Shown here piece by piece: positions 23,359 to 35,054 of a DNA stretch of 64,000 nucleotides. A program made the position numbers and the translations under genes. A model generated the notes under the pieces. That model was not told the origin of the DNA, searched no databases, and was given only the letters and a program-made list of their open reading frames with translations. How positions within the stretch are numbered: the stretch's first letter is position 1; each line of letters starts with the position of its first letter. The DNA lies in the NCBI RefSeq assembly GCF_963678635.1, contig NC_087065.1, positions 39,743,430-39,807,429 on the forward strand, given 5' to 3'. The DNA comes from Symsagittifera roscoffensis (Eukaryota > Xenacoelomorpha > Acoela > Convolutidae).

Positions 23359-26246
23359 TTTTCTGAGACGAGTAAAATAGCAGTCGAAACATTCATGGTT
23401 TCGCCTGATGGCAGCCATTTTCTTCACAGGATATTTTTTTAAAAAGTTTATGGATGCGATTTAATTATTTCATGTGCTCTTATCAATTATGTTTGAACTG
23501 AAAGTTTGAGTAGTGTTTGATATGATTTTGATAGGATTTTGATTGCGATATGAGTGGTGTTTGATAGGATTTGATGGTTTCTAATAAATCCAACGCTTTT
23601 TCGAAACAGTGTGTTTGGTCTTCCGTGAGTACAATGACACGTCCTTCTAATTAAATGCTTTGTTTAAGAAGTCGTGCCTTTTGTCGCTGACTAGATTTGA
23701 TGGTCGTTCAGGCCATTTACAGATTGGAAGAAAGTGTGGATTTGGATCTTTTTGCAGGTATAAAGAACATCAATAGAAGATCAATCGGGATCAAGTGTAA
23801 TGTAATATGGCGCAAAAGCCTTTAAAAAAGTTGTTTCGCTACTGAATAAAAGCTACCGCCCCAAATATTTCCGTCCTTCAGTCTAAATATAGAAAAATCA
23901 ATAAATGAAAATCATGAAAAATGATTCGATTTTTTAATTTCGCTTTTTTTTGTCAGTTTTTCTGGCTGAAAAATTTTATGCTAGTTGAACAGCAACAGGA
24001 TCTTCTAGAAGTATGGATTTGAATGTTGGAATTGTGAAAATGTTTTCCTAATTCTTCTAGCGATCGCAAATAAAACGGAGCCATTGACGGAAATGACGCT
24101 AATTATTGAATTGAAATGAAAATCAATTTTTGTGGCACATCATGCTAGAGTTTACAGAAATGTCTTACGAAACTCCGTGTTTTCCTTTGTAGCTTATTAT
24201 TGAAAATAAGCTCAAATCTATCTTCTTCTGGCTTGCTGAGATTTTTGGCACAATTTGAAGAAAGAAATTGTTATATGATGCTTTGGCCACTGGATACGTT
24301 TTTTTGCAGTTTCCCGGTCACTTGTTACCAAGCACCCTGTTTGTTTTCTGTTGATCGATTGATTTATTCAGAATCGGCTTCCTGCTATCATTCTTATCGC
24401 ACTTTCTTGCCCAGTTTTGCGACCAGATAATAAAATTTAATTGCCTTCTGTGTTTTGGCCAAGCCTTCAGAGTTTATTGTTTTTTTTTCTGATGGTGTGC
24501 GTACTTTTTGCAGCTCCCTGAAGTTAGATGGTAAGAGAATGGCCATCCCCCAAATGCTCAGCTTTTTTCTAAATCCACATACCACTAAATCGAATCGTCC
24601 GCAAGCCGAATGTCATCAAAATCATATATATATAGTCTTTGTATCTCAAAACGGTGGCTAAATTGTTAAGATTTTTGCAGTTTTGATGCTATCTCTCAAA
24701 GCAAGGAATCGAGCGGTATTTTAGCGGAAATTAGTTTCATGTTTTTTAAGTTTGGAAGGCTTTTGTTTTGGATTTGTTATTGTTATTATCTTGTGTTAAG
24801 CAGCTTCTTTCGGTCATTTTGGCGTGAACATTCCTCGTCAGTAGTGAAGTGGTGGAGACTAGGTTTCCCCCTACATACACTTCCCTTTTGAGATTATATC
24901 GGACTTTGCGATTAGAAAGTTGGCCTAAATTGAGTTGGGCTCAAATGGATTAATGACTGCAATAAAAGTGTGCTGTGCTGAAATGGGGGGAAATAAAGAG
25001 AGAAAGAAAAAGAGTGCACCAACTGACTGTGTAAATTTCCTCCCTACAAACCGATCATCTATATTGTTGGGCTCCATATTTTTGTAAGAATTTTTTGTCG
25101 GTTATTGTTGGTGTGTCTCTGTTTGTGTTGGTACTATTGTTGGAGTATCGCATGTTGGCAAATGGGCTAAACTAATACTAATGTCCCCTCTAAGGAACTG
25201 GGCATCGTTAGGAAGCTTCCACCTAATTTGGGACACAGAAAACATTTTTCATGCACGCTTTTCCTGCGAACAAAGACAAAGTAATCATCGCGGCACTTGA
25301 ATGTTATATCTAAGAAATTTGCTAACTTTTGACCAACATTTATTTGGAACTCCAATGAAGTACTAGTTATTCCTTGAAACTACAACAATTTTTTTTGTAT
25401 TTCTGATAACACTGGTTCTGTCCAACTAAACCCTATTTCGCTTGCAGTATTCAATTATTTTCATAACTAAACTAGGACAGTCAGTTGAATTGAAGTAAAA
25501 GTGAAAAAAAAACAACATTTTTTCTAAATTGAAGAAAAAACCAACTACATGACAAGTGCCTTCATAAATATTATTGCGCGCATGAATGAATTTATGTATT
25601 TCTTAACTATTATTTTCAAGTCAAATCAAGTTCAGGCAAACTAAGAAAGTAAAACTAGTGCAAAACAGTTTCGATTTCTTGTTTCAAAAGTGCATTCTTT
25701 AATTTCTCAGCCCAATAAAATTGTTACTATTGATCCATTTTTCTCAATTTTGGTTATTTTATCCAAAAAATGTCAATCATAAATGAATTTTGAAACTCAA
25801 ATACCTTCAAGTCCATGTTTTATTGTCAATTATTTTTTGTCCGTCCCCTATAGTTCATTGATATTTTCTCAGTTAACTGTTGACTGTATTAGTTCATCTT
25901 CTAATTCGTTTGGCAAATTAGAGGCACATTAAGCTCTTCAATAAAAAAAGACTTCTATGTATAAATAGCTTCATTTCAAGTACTTATGTAGGTCGTATGT
26001 TTTCTGCAGGATTCGTAAATCTTGCTCGCGCTCAAACAAAAACATTTCTTGGCGGTTGGATTTTTGATTTTTTGTTCAGTTCAATTCACTTCAAAATACG
26101 CTTCCCAATAACTAAAATGCATTTCACGAAAAAAAACATGAATGAATTTTTAGCTTCGTCTTATTCTTTAGCGTCGATGTTCGTTTTGTAGACCTTCCAA
26201 GGGAGTAAAACTTTTTTAAATTGGTTCATTTTTCTCAATTTGGTCT
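23359..26246. other. Kv4 intron interior; no gene, repeat fragments
   Basis: 23385-23412 resembles a decayed family B 3' end (GCAGTCGAAACATTC). 25660-25870 and 25975-26246 are family A pieces; the latter is interrupted by the hAT-like element at 26255. An open frame at 24200-24430 is unrecognised. Confidence 0.5.
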
Positions 26247-26254
26247 GGTTTTAT

Positions 26255-27556
26255 TGAGTGATGTCCAGTTAAAAAAGTAAAACCGACTGTTTAACCATTA
26301 ACCAATTAAAATATTATCAACCAAATCGGTTAAACCAATTTTGCTTTTAAACTATAAAAAAAAACAAGTTATAAATACTCTCAATTTTATAGTAAACAAG
26401 AATGCTCGTATCAGGGCGAAGCCCTGAATGTTCCGACTGCCTTTTAAGGTTTATTGAGCAGCAGTAATAACATAAAAAATAAAATGAAATAAAATAAAAT
26501 GAAATTTTTTTTCTCGAAAATTTGAAATTTTTTTAAATAAAAATCATCCCCCCACACGCCATATAAAGTACAAAAAGATAGATTTCGTTCCTTGTAACAA
26601 ATCAATTATGGCAAATAAGCTTCGTTCAACCAATTTGGAACAATTTATAAGACGGATTAAATCTCCGCTTACGCGTTAATAGCGCGAATTATATCGCGCG
26701 TTAATTGTCCCAAATTGGCCAAATTGCCAGTCTTTCAACCCCCGTAACTTTACGAAAAAAGATCACAGGTGAAATTTTTTTTCAAATTTGAGCTTAGGAC
26801 AACAATGGCTTTCGAATGATATTAAAAAATTCCGTCAAAAATGGCTAGTTAAAAAGTCGAAATTTGTCTGAAGAAAAAAAAACCCACCCGAGCACAAATA
26901 TTCCGTTACTTTCGTATCGAAAGTCGGAACAATAATGCAAGCTTTAAAAGTATTCGGAACGCGAATTTTGTCGGACACTATCAAATTGGGATCAACCGTA
27001 CTATCCCCCGCCCCTACATGACCTACCGTAGAATGTCCTCCACAAGCATGTATTAAATCTGAAAATTTATTCGGTATAGAACAAGAAATTGCGCAAATTT
27101 CATGAAATTGCTCAAATAAAATTGGTTTCTACATTTTTGGCTTGCTTGATTGTATTTGTATGTTGGTTATTGCTCAGATTATCATTACAACTCGTTTTTT
27201 TTTTCAGTAAAACGCTTAATTTTGAATGATTCTAGGCTATTCTCACAGTTTGTCTCTGAACAATCCATATTTTATCCCCTTTAAACTGCTTTGGGGGGAT
27301 CGTACGGTTGATCCTCAAATCATATTAAATCGACAAATTTGCTTATTATCAATCGATGGAGAACAACTGAGTGAAGGTTTAGTGAGCCGTGGAAAAAAAA
27401 TGATTCTTGGCCTTATCTAGCTGCTTCCAATTTCACTCCTGAAAAGCTGTTATAATGTTCCAGTTTTAATTGGTTAAAAAAGATCTGTATTTAACCAAGC
27501 GGTTTAAACAATTGGTTAAACCAATGGTTAAACTAATGGTTATATTGGACATCACT
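26255..27556. mobile_element. hAT-like non-autonomous element with nested family B copy
   Basis: The inverted termini AGTGATGTCCA (26257-26267) and TGGACATCACT (27546-27556) are bordered by an 8-bp repeat GGTTTTAT (26247-26254 and 27557-27564). The flanks read on into each other as a family A repeat (ctcaatttggtctggttttat then caagcagtg...gaaattcg), which shows a clean insertion into an older repeat. Near both ends, motifs of the type AACCAATTGGTTAA recur in both orientations. A complete family B element in reverse orientation (26395-26932) sits inside. No transposase is recognisable in the 27000-27460 remainder. Confidence 0.72.
26395..26932 (-). mobile_element. family B element, full length, reversed (B3), nested in hAT-like element
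   Basis: Read on the - strand it has the full set: TTGTTCCGACTTTCGATACGAAAGT at 26932, the interior CGCG blocks, then GCAGTCGGAACATTC, hairpin and tail ending at 26395. It lies within the 26255-27556 element and is therefore younger than it. Confidence 0.85.
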
Positions 27557-27647
27557 GGTTTTATCAAGCAGTGTGACTCATTAAAGATTCTTGAAATTCG
27601 AAAAAGTTTATAGTTCTGGTTCAATACTTAGTTATCTCTCATGACTA

Positions 27648-28934
27648 CAGTGCTGATTTAAATTATCCGGACTAAAGGTGTGAAAATAAAACTGAACAAG
27701 GCGTTAATATTTTTTTAAAACTCTAATTATTCGAACTTAACGGTTTTTTACAGATTCCTACTACATTCAACAATAAAAAAAAAACATTGGAAAACCTAAA
27801 GAAAAACGTTGCTACTTTTTTATGGGCTTATTTTCACTTAAAAATTTCAGTTTACATAGAATATTGAAAAAAACTGAAGTTCCTAAAGCTACCGTGTGGT
27901 ATTTTTTAGAGAAATGCCGTAAGTTGGAAAACGGACATTATTGTAACGCAAAAAATGTTGGTCGGTCGAAAAAAGCTACGGAAAGAGACGAAAATTATAT
28001 ACATTTGGTAGCAAAAAAAAAATTCCTTTTGCGACGTCTCAGGAGCTTCGAAAAAAAATGAACAAGCGTGATATTTATCAGCCAGCAGAATTTGATCAAT
28101 TTTGGTCAAGAAAGGACTGAGAGCACGAGTCAGCGAAAAAACCCCAAAATTTTGGACATCAACAGAAAAAAATGGCAAAAAGTGCTGCCAAAACTTTCGA
28201 GAAAAACCACAAAGTTTTTGGGAAAATGTGTTTGTTTTTTTTCAGACAAAACCATCGTTGAATTATACTCCAGTGCCAGGATTTATGTGAGACGACCCCC
28301 AAATATGCGTTATCATCCCAATTATATCACTCCAACGCCAAAATTTGGAGGAAAAAGAGTGATGTTTTGGGGCTACATAAAAATTTTTGGGAAAAAAATA
28401 TAGTAGTCATCGACGGAAACATTCATTCTGCCAAATATTGCAAATACTTGAAACCCACTTGATGGAAAACATTTATCTGGACGAAATGTTCCAGCAAGAC
28501 AATGCCAGTTGCCATAATTCCAAATTTTCGACAAATATTTTCCAGGAAAATGGTTTTCAAGTTTTGGAAAATTGGCCCCCACAATCTCCAGATTTGGATA
28601 TTTTTGAAAACTTATGGAATTACATGAAACAGAAGATTCGTGATAAACACCCTACAATTGTTAAAGAACTTATTCTTCAAGTTTTTGAAATTTTTTTGGC
28701 AATTCCGGACGACTACATTCATCGGTTATATCGGAGCATTCCTCGTAGAATAAATGCTGTTCTAAAAAATAATGGTTATCATACCAAATACTAAACTTGT
28801 TGATTTTTGTTTAACTTTTATCTGAATTTGTTTATTAGTTGTAAAATTTTCTGTAAATTTCAAAATAAGTGTAAATTAATAGAGTTCTTAGTTTTCATAC
28901 CTTTTCTTAGTCCGGATAATTTAAATCAGCACTG
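27648..28934 (+). mobile_element. Tc1/mariner transposon with intact terminal repeats
   Basis: The element of 1287 bp is flanked by TA on both sides (27646-27647, 28935-28936). It has 28-bp terminal inverted repeats that match perfectly; the 5' repeat starts CAGTGCTGATTTAAATTATC and the 3' end is its exact complement. The interior holds a decayed transposase (27822-28791). Perfect termini around a broken gene suggest that the ends could have been mobilised in trans until recently, or that the insertion is not very old. Confidence 0.93.
27822..28791 (+). pseudogene. Tc1/mariner-type transposase, frameshifted, DD35E spacing
   Basis: The N-terminal part is a helix-turn-helix region (PKATVWYFLEKCRK) with a linker GRSKKATERDE. 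After several frame shifts, mostly in A-runs, the catalytic core appears in pieces. These are FSDKT with the first Asp, then YVRRPPNMRYHP and KRVMFWGYI, then VVIDGN, then MFQQDNASCHNSK with the second Asp and WPPQSPDLDIFENLW with the final Glu. I count 35 residues between the second Asp and the Glu, one more than in Tc1; the extra residue is in LENWPP. At least four frame changes are needed to read through, so no functional protein is made. It would have cut and joined the transposon ends as a nuclear DNA transposase. Confidence 0.88.
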
Positions 28935-28936
28935 TA

Positions 28937-30186
28937 TACCTTGATGTTTTATCCTGTTAACAATCCCTCCTACGGTACCTGATACTTTCTAGTGAACTAA
29001 TCGATCTGTTGGTAAATAAATATTTATCCTAGTAATCCACCCATTTTTCTTTTTTTTGTAAAATAATTTCCATAAAAGCGTGAAATCTTTCGTATTCCCA
29101 TTGTTAAAATGAATTTGATTCTCGTCTTATGTTGAACTTGAGTTCAACAACATACCAATAGTTTTTGTACCTTTTTTGCGCTCAGTACTATAGCGTATCT
29201 TTTTTGCTTCAACCACATTGAGAAGACCTTTGTTGTCACAGCACAATAGGGCCCGTAGGTAATTACTGAGCAGAAGACAAACAAAATCCATTCAGTCTGC
29301 TATTTCAGTAGATCCAATTTGAAATTCCAATTAAGCTAATTTTGCTACCTTGAAAGTGAATTAAAATAAGCAGTTTGTTTTACTTTACTTTTGAAACCGT
29401 TACTTGTGTTTATTCTCTCCATTCCGAAGGAGAATTTGCAACTGATCAGAAATCTATTTCCTCATTTAGGGTTTCCATTTGGAGTTACATGTAACGTGAA
29501 ATCTTGAATGGACTTGAAATTTAAGGCAAGAGGGAAGTGAACGCAAGTTTGAACAGATTTGCTGCCATTTCACTTCAATGCAATTCAATGCCCTACCTAT
29601 TTCTCAATACCCAACTGCTTTTCAGTCTGTTTTCACCTCTTACCTCTCACGCCCCCCCCCCTCCCCCTTACCCCCATTCAGTTAAATAAACAATATTTAC
29701 TATTAAAGCGATAGATATAAAAATAACAATTGGGTATGGGGGTTTGGGTCCAACAAATTTGTAGACAGTATGCAGGTGGATCGATTAATAACTCAAGAAC
29801 CTTCAGTTTTCCTGTGTATCTTCAGAAGTTCCCCTGAAATCTGTTTAAGTTTGACCCAAGGAGGGATTAACTGCCTTTCTTGAAAAATATGATTTGAATG
29901 AAATCAAATCATAAACACTTTTTTTTCGCCGGTCGGCTGTTTTAACTATGGAGAAATTGAAATAAAAAAAATGGCGTGATCGCATTCTAGTTTTGCTCTT
30001 CTGATGCAGTCACGGGAGTAATAAATAGCAATTTTTTCTTTTCAACCGATAAGACTTATGAAAATTTTCTTCAATATTTTGGAAAGTTGTTCCGACTCCT
30101 GAAAAATCCTCACGAAGTGCTTGAATTCTGAGTCTGATAACTTATCTTTTGAAAAACTAAATGTTTTGGCTGTTCCATTTTATAAT
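28937..30186. other. Kv4 intron interior; nothing recognised
   Basis: AT-rich sequence with a C-rich run at 29650-29670. No termini, exon or RNA gene was identified. Confidence 0.5.
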
Positions 30187-30495
30187 TGTTCCGACTTTTG
30201 AAGAAAGTAAGGAATACATATGCTCGGGATGTTTTTTTTTCAGACCAATTCTCAAAAATATTTCACTCGGGAATCGAATGTAAAACGTTAATTTACCTTC
30301 CTTTAGTATCCGTAAAATTCTGGGGGTTTGAAAATTGCCAATTTGGCCCTGCTTTAGACTAGTTTTTACATTTGATGTGTGATGATGTCCAAATATTACG
30401 ATTTCTTAATAATTTTTGACCAGCAACTTTTCGATGCCCATTAAGGGGGGCAGTCGGAGCATTTAGGGGTTTGCCTTAGTGTACGAGCAGTCCAG
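30187..30495 (+). mobile_element. short family B relative
   Basis: It starts TTGTTCCGACTTTTGAAGAAAGT and ends GCAGTCGGAGCATTTAGGGGTTTGCC, then TACGAGCAGTCC. The interior is shorter than in B1 and lacks the CGCG blocks. Both the asymmetric inverted repeat and a decayed 3' hairpin are visible. Confidence 0.65.
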
Positions 30496-30568
30496 TTAGT
30501 ATTTTGTTATAATATTTGATAATAATTTTGTTTAATGTAATGTAGTCCACTATAATTTGTGTTTGTTT

Positions 30569-30600
30569 TTTAAAGGTCGGGTGATTACCCGACCTTTAAA
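30569..30600. repeat. perfect 14-bp stem hairpin with GATT loop
   Basis: TTTAAAGGTCGGGT, then GATT, then ACCCGACCTTTAAA. A third partial copy, GATTACCCGACCC, follows at about 30605. In an AT-rich intron this is far from chance. It is too short to type. Confidence 0.9.
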
Positions 30601-31198
30601 CATGATTACCCGACCCACATCTCCAAAAAAGATGACCAAAAACGTACGTAAGTCTAAATCAGTGGCACCGAGAACAGAAACAGAACTGCCCATGTTTGTC
30701 GTTCCCCTCGTGCATTAAATGTCGGTTAAAGTCATAAAATAAATTGGCCACTAAAGCAGAAAGTAAATTAAAGTTTGAAAGAAACGTTGAAATTCGCTCA
30801 CTTGAAATCGCCTATATTTTGCAAAAATTAAAATGAAAAAGTTAAGGTGATTGCCTCTTCAGATATTGACTTATTTAAAATAAACTCAAGCAATTACATT
30901 GCGACAATCAGTTGCTCGTTTGAACAAGATTGAAGCTGTAATATGCCCCCCCCCCCCCATCCTCGCGCAGCAAGTTTGTTAGGGTTAAAATATGGATTTA
31001 ATTTCATACTGATGAGTTTATAATGTACACGATCAAACGAATATGTAGAACTCTGTTGCGTTGTTATGTATTTTACGAACATTACGATGTGGAAAAATCA
31101 ATCAAGTTTGCATTGATTTGGTTAACCTCTGATATGTATAGTTATTTGCAGTCTCCTTTGATTGATGCTGTTGATGTTTATGTTTGTTTGCTGTTTAG

Positions 31199-31303
31199 GG
31201 TTTGGACTTTGAGGTGGAGCTGGACAACAACACGAATGGCTCCTCCACCAATCTCTTCGAGACTCAGCACCATCACCTACTTAGATGCCTTGAAAAAGCC
31301 ACC
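31199..31303 (+). CDS. Shal/KCND-like: Kv4/Shal potassium channel, dileucine targeting-motif exon (internal)
   Basis: This 35-codon exon follows an acceptor ctgtttag and ends at a strong donor, acc|gtgagt, with phase 0 on both sides. The peptide starts GLDFEVELDNNTNGSS and continues with LFETQHHHLLRCLEKAT. The string ETQHHHLL-x-CLEK-x-T is nearly unique to Kv4 channels. It is the 16-residue dileucine motif known to direct Kv4.2 to dendrites in mammals. The exon boundary directly after the CLEK-T-T position also agrees with vertebrate KCND genes. Together with the exon at 16388 this identifies the gene. A 96-bp-arm perfect hairpin (31583-31786) begins 280 bases after the donor. Confidence 0.92.
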
Positions 31304-31469
31304 GTGAGTTAACACCTAACTGAGTCAACTTGAATTGGATCAAAAGTTCAAGTAGATATAATCAATTTAACTTCCATTTATGTTTCATTCATCAAAATTG
31401 ATAAATGCTAACGCTAGGCAATATATATGCTCTTAGGTTGCAGTTAAAAAATCCACGTAGAAAGAAAAC

Positions 31470-31960
31470 CGTTTTATTAAGTTCAGACTCTTACATAGGT
31501 CGTGATGATTTTTTCCGTTTTTTTCACGAAGTCTTTAAATTTGTTCACGCTCAAGTTTGATTTTTCGCGGTCTGACTTTCGCGGGACATCTGTAAATCAA
31601 ATTCCACTTCGAAACTAGAAGTCGATCATGTTTTTCGTGACTTTTACACTTTTGCTGTTCGATACTGGAGTTTGTCTTCTTTTCAAAAGAAAGACAAACT
31701 CCAGTATCGAACAGCAAAAGTGTAAAAGTCACGAAAAACATGATCGACTTCTAGTTTCGAAGTGGAATTTGATTAACAGATGTCCCAGCAGTATAAAAAA
31801 TTTACACATTGATCCAGTTTTCTCAAATTGATTTGATTTTGTAAAAAAAAGTATGAACTACCTTTTTTTCTAGAAACTAAAGAGCTTTAAATCTATATAA
31901 TGTTTTCTTTGAAATTCGACTCTTGAAGTTTTTCAAAATACGAGTCAGTTTTTTTTCTTT
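31470..31960 (+). mobile_element. family A copy A4, containing the large hairpin
   Basis: It begins at AGACTCTTACATAGGTCGTGATG without a clear 5' terminal repeat. It runs through an inverted duplication of its own middle (31583-31786), then TTGATCCAG, and fades near 31960 before any 3' hairpin. It lies in the intron after the Kv4 targeting-motif exon. Confidence 0.65.
31583..31786. repeat. near-perfect 96-bp-arm inverted repeat in a Kv4 intron
   Basis: The arms 31583-31678 and 31691-31786 are reverse complements with one or two mismatches, separated by 12 bases. The arms are the middle part of family A (GGCAAACTCC, ATCGAACAGCAAAAGTG, CGACTTCTAGTTTCGAA). One copy therefore appears to have been duplicated in inverted orientation very recently, because other family A copies differ much more from each other. 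Confidence 0.93.
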
Positions 31961-32264
31961 TTCTCTATGGAATGAGAAGGATTTTTAGACTTATGGCATG
32001 TTTCATCAGCTGTGAAATATGATACTCCTTAATCAAGTTGTACCATATTGACTGTTGTATTATTTTAAAGCCGATTTTAGTCGTGATTTAGATTTCGAAA
32101 AAAAAAGTTTTAGTCATGATTTTTGTTTCTTTATTCAAATATGAATAGCTGATTAATGTTCTGATTTCGTGAAAAACAAAAATTAATAAGAAAGCAAGTT
32201 TAGCTCTGTATATAATTTGTCATTTAACTATTAAGAAAAAGTGTTTAGATAAATTATTAATGCT

Positions 32265-32900
32265 TTATTTTAAATGTAAGCAAAGTCAGGAACTCTTGCA
32301 AACGTGTGCGGTATCAAGAAAAATTTCGAAATAAGGTTTTTTTAAACATTTTCATCAGTACTAGAGCAACTTGGATGTAACATCCTGTGCTATTTGTGCA
32401 AAAGCTAATCATTTTATATATTTTTAACTTGTTTAGGAGGAGTAATGAACGTAGTGAGTACTCTTATATGGGTCTTGTAGATTTTTTTTTTTGGTTTTTC
32501 AGGAAAAAATCTTAAAACTTGTTCACGCTCAGTTTTGATTTGAAGCGGTTTGATTGACTTATGATTTCTTGTTAAATTCACCTCTTTTCCCTTGTTCAAG
32601 GGTAGGCAAACTCCGCCATCAAGCAGCATAAGTTATTGTCACGAAAAACGTGATCAACTTCTAGTTTCGAATGTGGAATTTAGTTTTTAGCTATACCAGC
32701 GGAGTAAAAATTTTACCTAATAAACCCTTTTTCTTAATTGGGTAGATTTTATCAAACTATTTAATTGTCAATCTTAAACATGAAAAAGTTTTTAGGTCAT
32801 CTGTTTTTTTCTTTGAAATTCGAAAGTTGAAAATTTTTAAGAAAACAAGTCTGCGTTTCCTTGCGTTCATTGGCTATTTTTCAACTGTCTGTTAGCTATG
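32265..32900 (+). mobile_element. family A copy A5 with extra 5' segment
   Basis: The segment 32265-32437 is shared with 43567-43743 (GCAAAGTCAGGAAC, CGTGTGCGGTATCAAGAAAA) and ends in a family C-like motif CCTGTGCTATTTGTGCA. The family A element proper starts at AGTAATGAACGTAGTGAGTACTC and ends CAACTGTCTGTTAGCTATG. The same composite occurs twice, so it moved or was copied as a unit. Confidence 0.7.
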
Positions 32901-33191
32901 CTATTGTTTTAACAGCGCATAGTACTGTTGCAGCTCTTTATAAGACAAAGAATTTGTCTTTAAGGGCGCAGAATTTGTCTTTAAGTTGACGTTTTTGCAT
33001 AATTTCATCGGCTTAAGGTTTTCATAATTGTTGTTTCCTCAGTGATATGCCTTTTTTATTCAAATTTAACCGTGTGTCGCGATATATACGCTAAAGTTGT
33101 ATTTTTATTGATTATGTAATGAAGTTAGTCGTATCAGGACTACGGCAATAAGAAAAAACAACAATTTTCTTTAAATATTTCCCTTTTGTAT

Positions 33192-33763
33192 GTAATCGTT
33201 CCGACCACTCGAAGACTTGAAAAGAACTTTGAACTCGGGTAGTTTTTCAGCCAATTTTGACTACCTCACAAAAAGTTCTCAAAGTGGTCAAGTGTGGTAT
33301 TATATTAAAGCCCTTTTGATTGTGATTTTGTTTATGGTTTTAATAATTGTTGGTTCTTCCATGGTAAGCCCTTTCATTAATTAAAAAAATCTCGTGCCGC
33401 GACGCATATGCTAAAAATATAACGGTATCTATTGAGCATGTAGAACTGCTCATATCAGCACTTCTGGTTGTAGCGTGGATTCAAAAAAAATTCAAGGAAG
33501 ATCTCTTGATGTCAAGAAATTTGATGAGAGGCTGACCTCCCAATTGTAAAATTGTAACGTCAATTTTTTAGTATAGTTAACGATGTTTCTCGTTTTTTTG
33601 TTGTCTCAGTTCAATTGACGTTTCTGAAAAACAGAAAAGAACAAGAAATTAAGACAAAAAATTGCAAAAAAAAAATATTTTTTGTCAATTTAGAATTTTC
33701 TGGTATCATTTTTGTTTGAACCTTCTGTGCTACTTGTACAGCTACCGGCTATCCTGTTTCGTA
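33192..33763 (+). mobile_element. diverged family C-like element
   Basis: The 5' end is TCGTTCCGACCACTCGAAG. The 3' end is AACCTTCTGTGCTACTTGTACAG, then CTACCGGCTATCCTGTTT, with the hairpin CTGTGC-TACTT-GTACAG. The interior shares GTGTGGTATTATATTAAAGC with family C. Borders are approximate. Confidence 0.6.
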
Positions 33764-34546
33764 TGTGATGTTGTTTCTGATTACTGGTTTAGTTGTTTGA
33801 TCCCTCAAAAACTATTGAACTGTGCGGTGTGGGCCCAACTAAAAATGTTAGAACTATCAAATGCTCCAAAATGTCGATCAACTGCATTGATGTTGACGTG
33901 CTACGCTTCTTAGCAATCAATAAATATGGTCAAATCATTTGGATGTTTCACCTTTTTGACTTTATTTTTCAAATTCATTTCCAAGCCGAGCTCAATTTTT
34001 TTGCCTTAACAAAGCTGAAATAGTGTCAGATAAGCAGCTTATATTTTAGTTTTAAAGTTGATTTTCTTTTTAAAATTCCCAACGGAAGAAAAAGGTTGCC
34101 CGTTAATCCCGTTTCCTCGAATATTTTCAATTTTAAAAATGTGTGAACCCTAAAACGATTTTGAAATTGAAAGCTCTTGGTGGTGTGAATCGATAGTTTG
34201 GCTTTTCACGCTTGGCCCTTTGTTATCTAGATTACAATTTATAAAATTTTCTTCCTTTTTTCCCACCATTTTTTGGTATATTTTTACACAAGCATAGCTT
34301 GTGTTATAGTATGAACTATCTTTTTGTTCCAACCTCAGTCGCAAATATTGTTGCAACGCTAATTTTGTTGCGATAAAATTTGTTCATTTTGAAAGTGTTC
34401 ATTTTAATCAATAACCAGCTTTTAAGTACAGCCAATGCTAAGGTTTTTAACACCGACTATTATTATTTCAAATTTCGTAACGAAAAAAAAAAACAAAAAA
34501 TCAGTACGTACCTTCATCTTTAAAAGAAGAAGCATAATTAAATGGA

Positions 34547-35054
34547 AACAAGACTGTTCGTTTTAGGGCAAAGCCCTGAATGTTTCGACTTCCCTTTAAG
34601 GTCTCTAGAGCAGTAATAACATGAAAAAATTAAGCGTAATAAAATAAAACTATTTTTTTTATTTGAGATTTTATGTGTAAATCATCACCCCACACGCCAT
34701 ATAAAAAAGGGATAATTTTTGCTCCTAATAACAATTAAATCATGGCAATTAAGCTTCCTACAACTAATTTGGAACGATTTTTAAGACGGGTTTAATCTCC
34801 GCTTACGCGTTAATAGCGCGAAATATATCGCGCGTTAATTGTCCCAAATTGGCCAAAATGGCAATCTTTAAACTCACATAATTTTACAAAAAACGATCAC
34901 AGGTGAAATATTTTTTTTAATTTAAGCTGAAAAGAACAATATTTTTTGAACCATATTTTAAAAATAAGTCAAAAATGGCTAGTTAAAAAGTCGAAATTTG
35001 TCCTAGGAAAAAAACCACTCCGAGCACAAATATTCCGTTAAGAAAGTCGAAACA
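34547..35054 (-). mobile_element. family B element, nearly full length, reversed (B4)
   Basis: The 3' hairpin is AGGGCTTTGCCCT and the tail ends at 34547. The 5' end near 35054 has lost the small hairpin (cttaacggaata directly after the GTTTCGACTTTC part). It lies in the second visible Kv4 intron. Confidence 0.78.

Noticed and set aside
31535-31831. Two opposite frames with the same first 17 residues
   Set aside because: The identity follows from the perfect inverted repeat, not from two genes.
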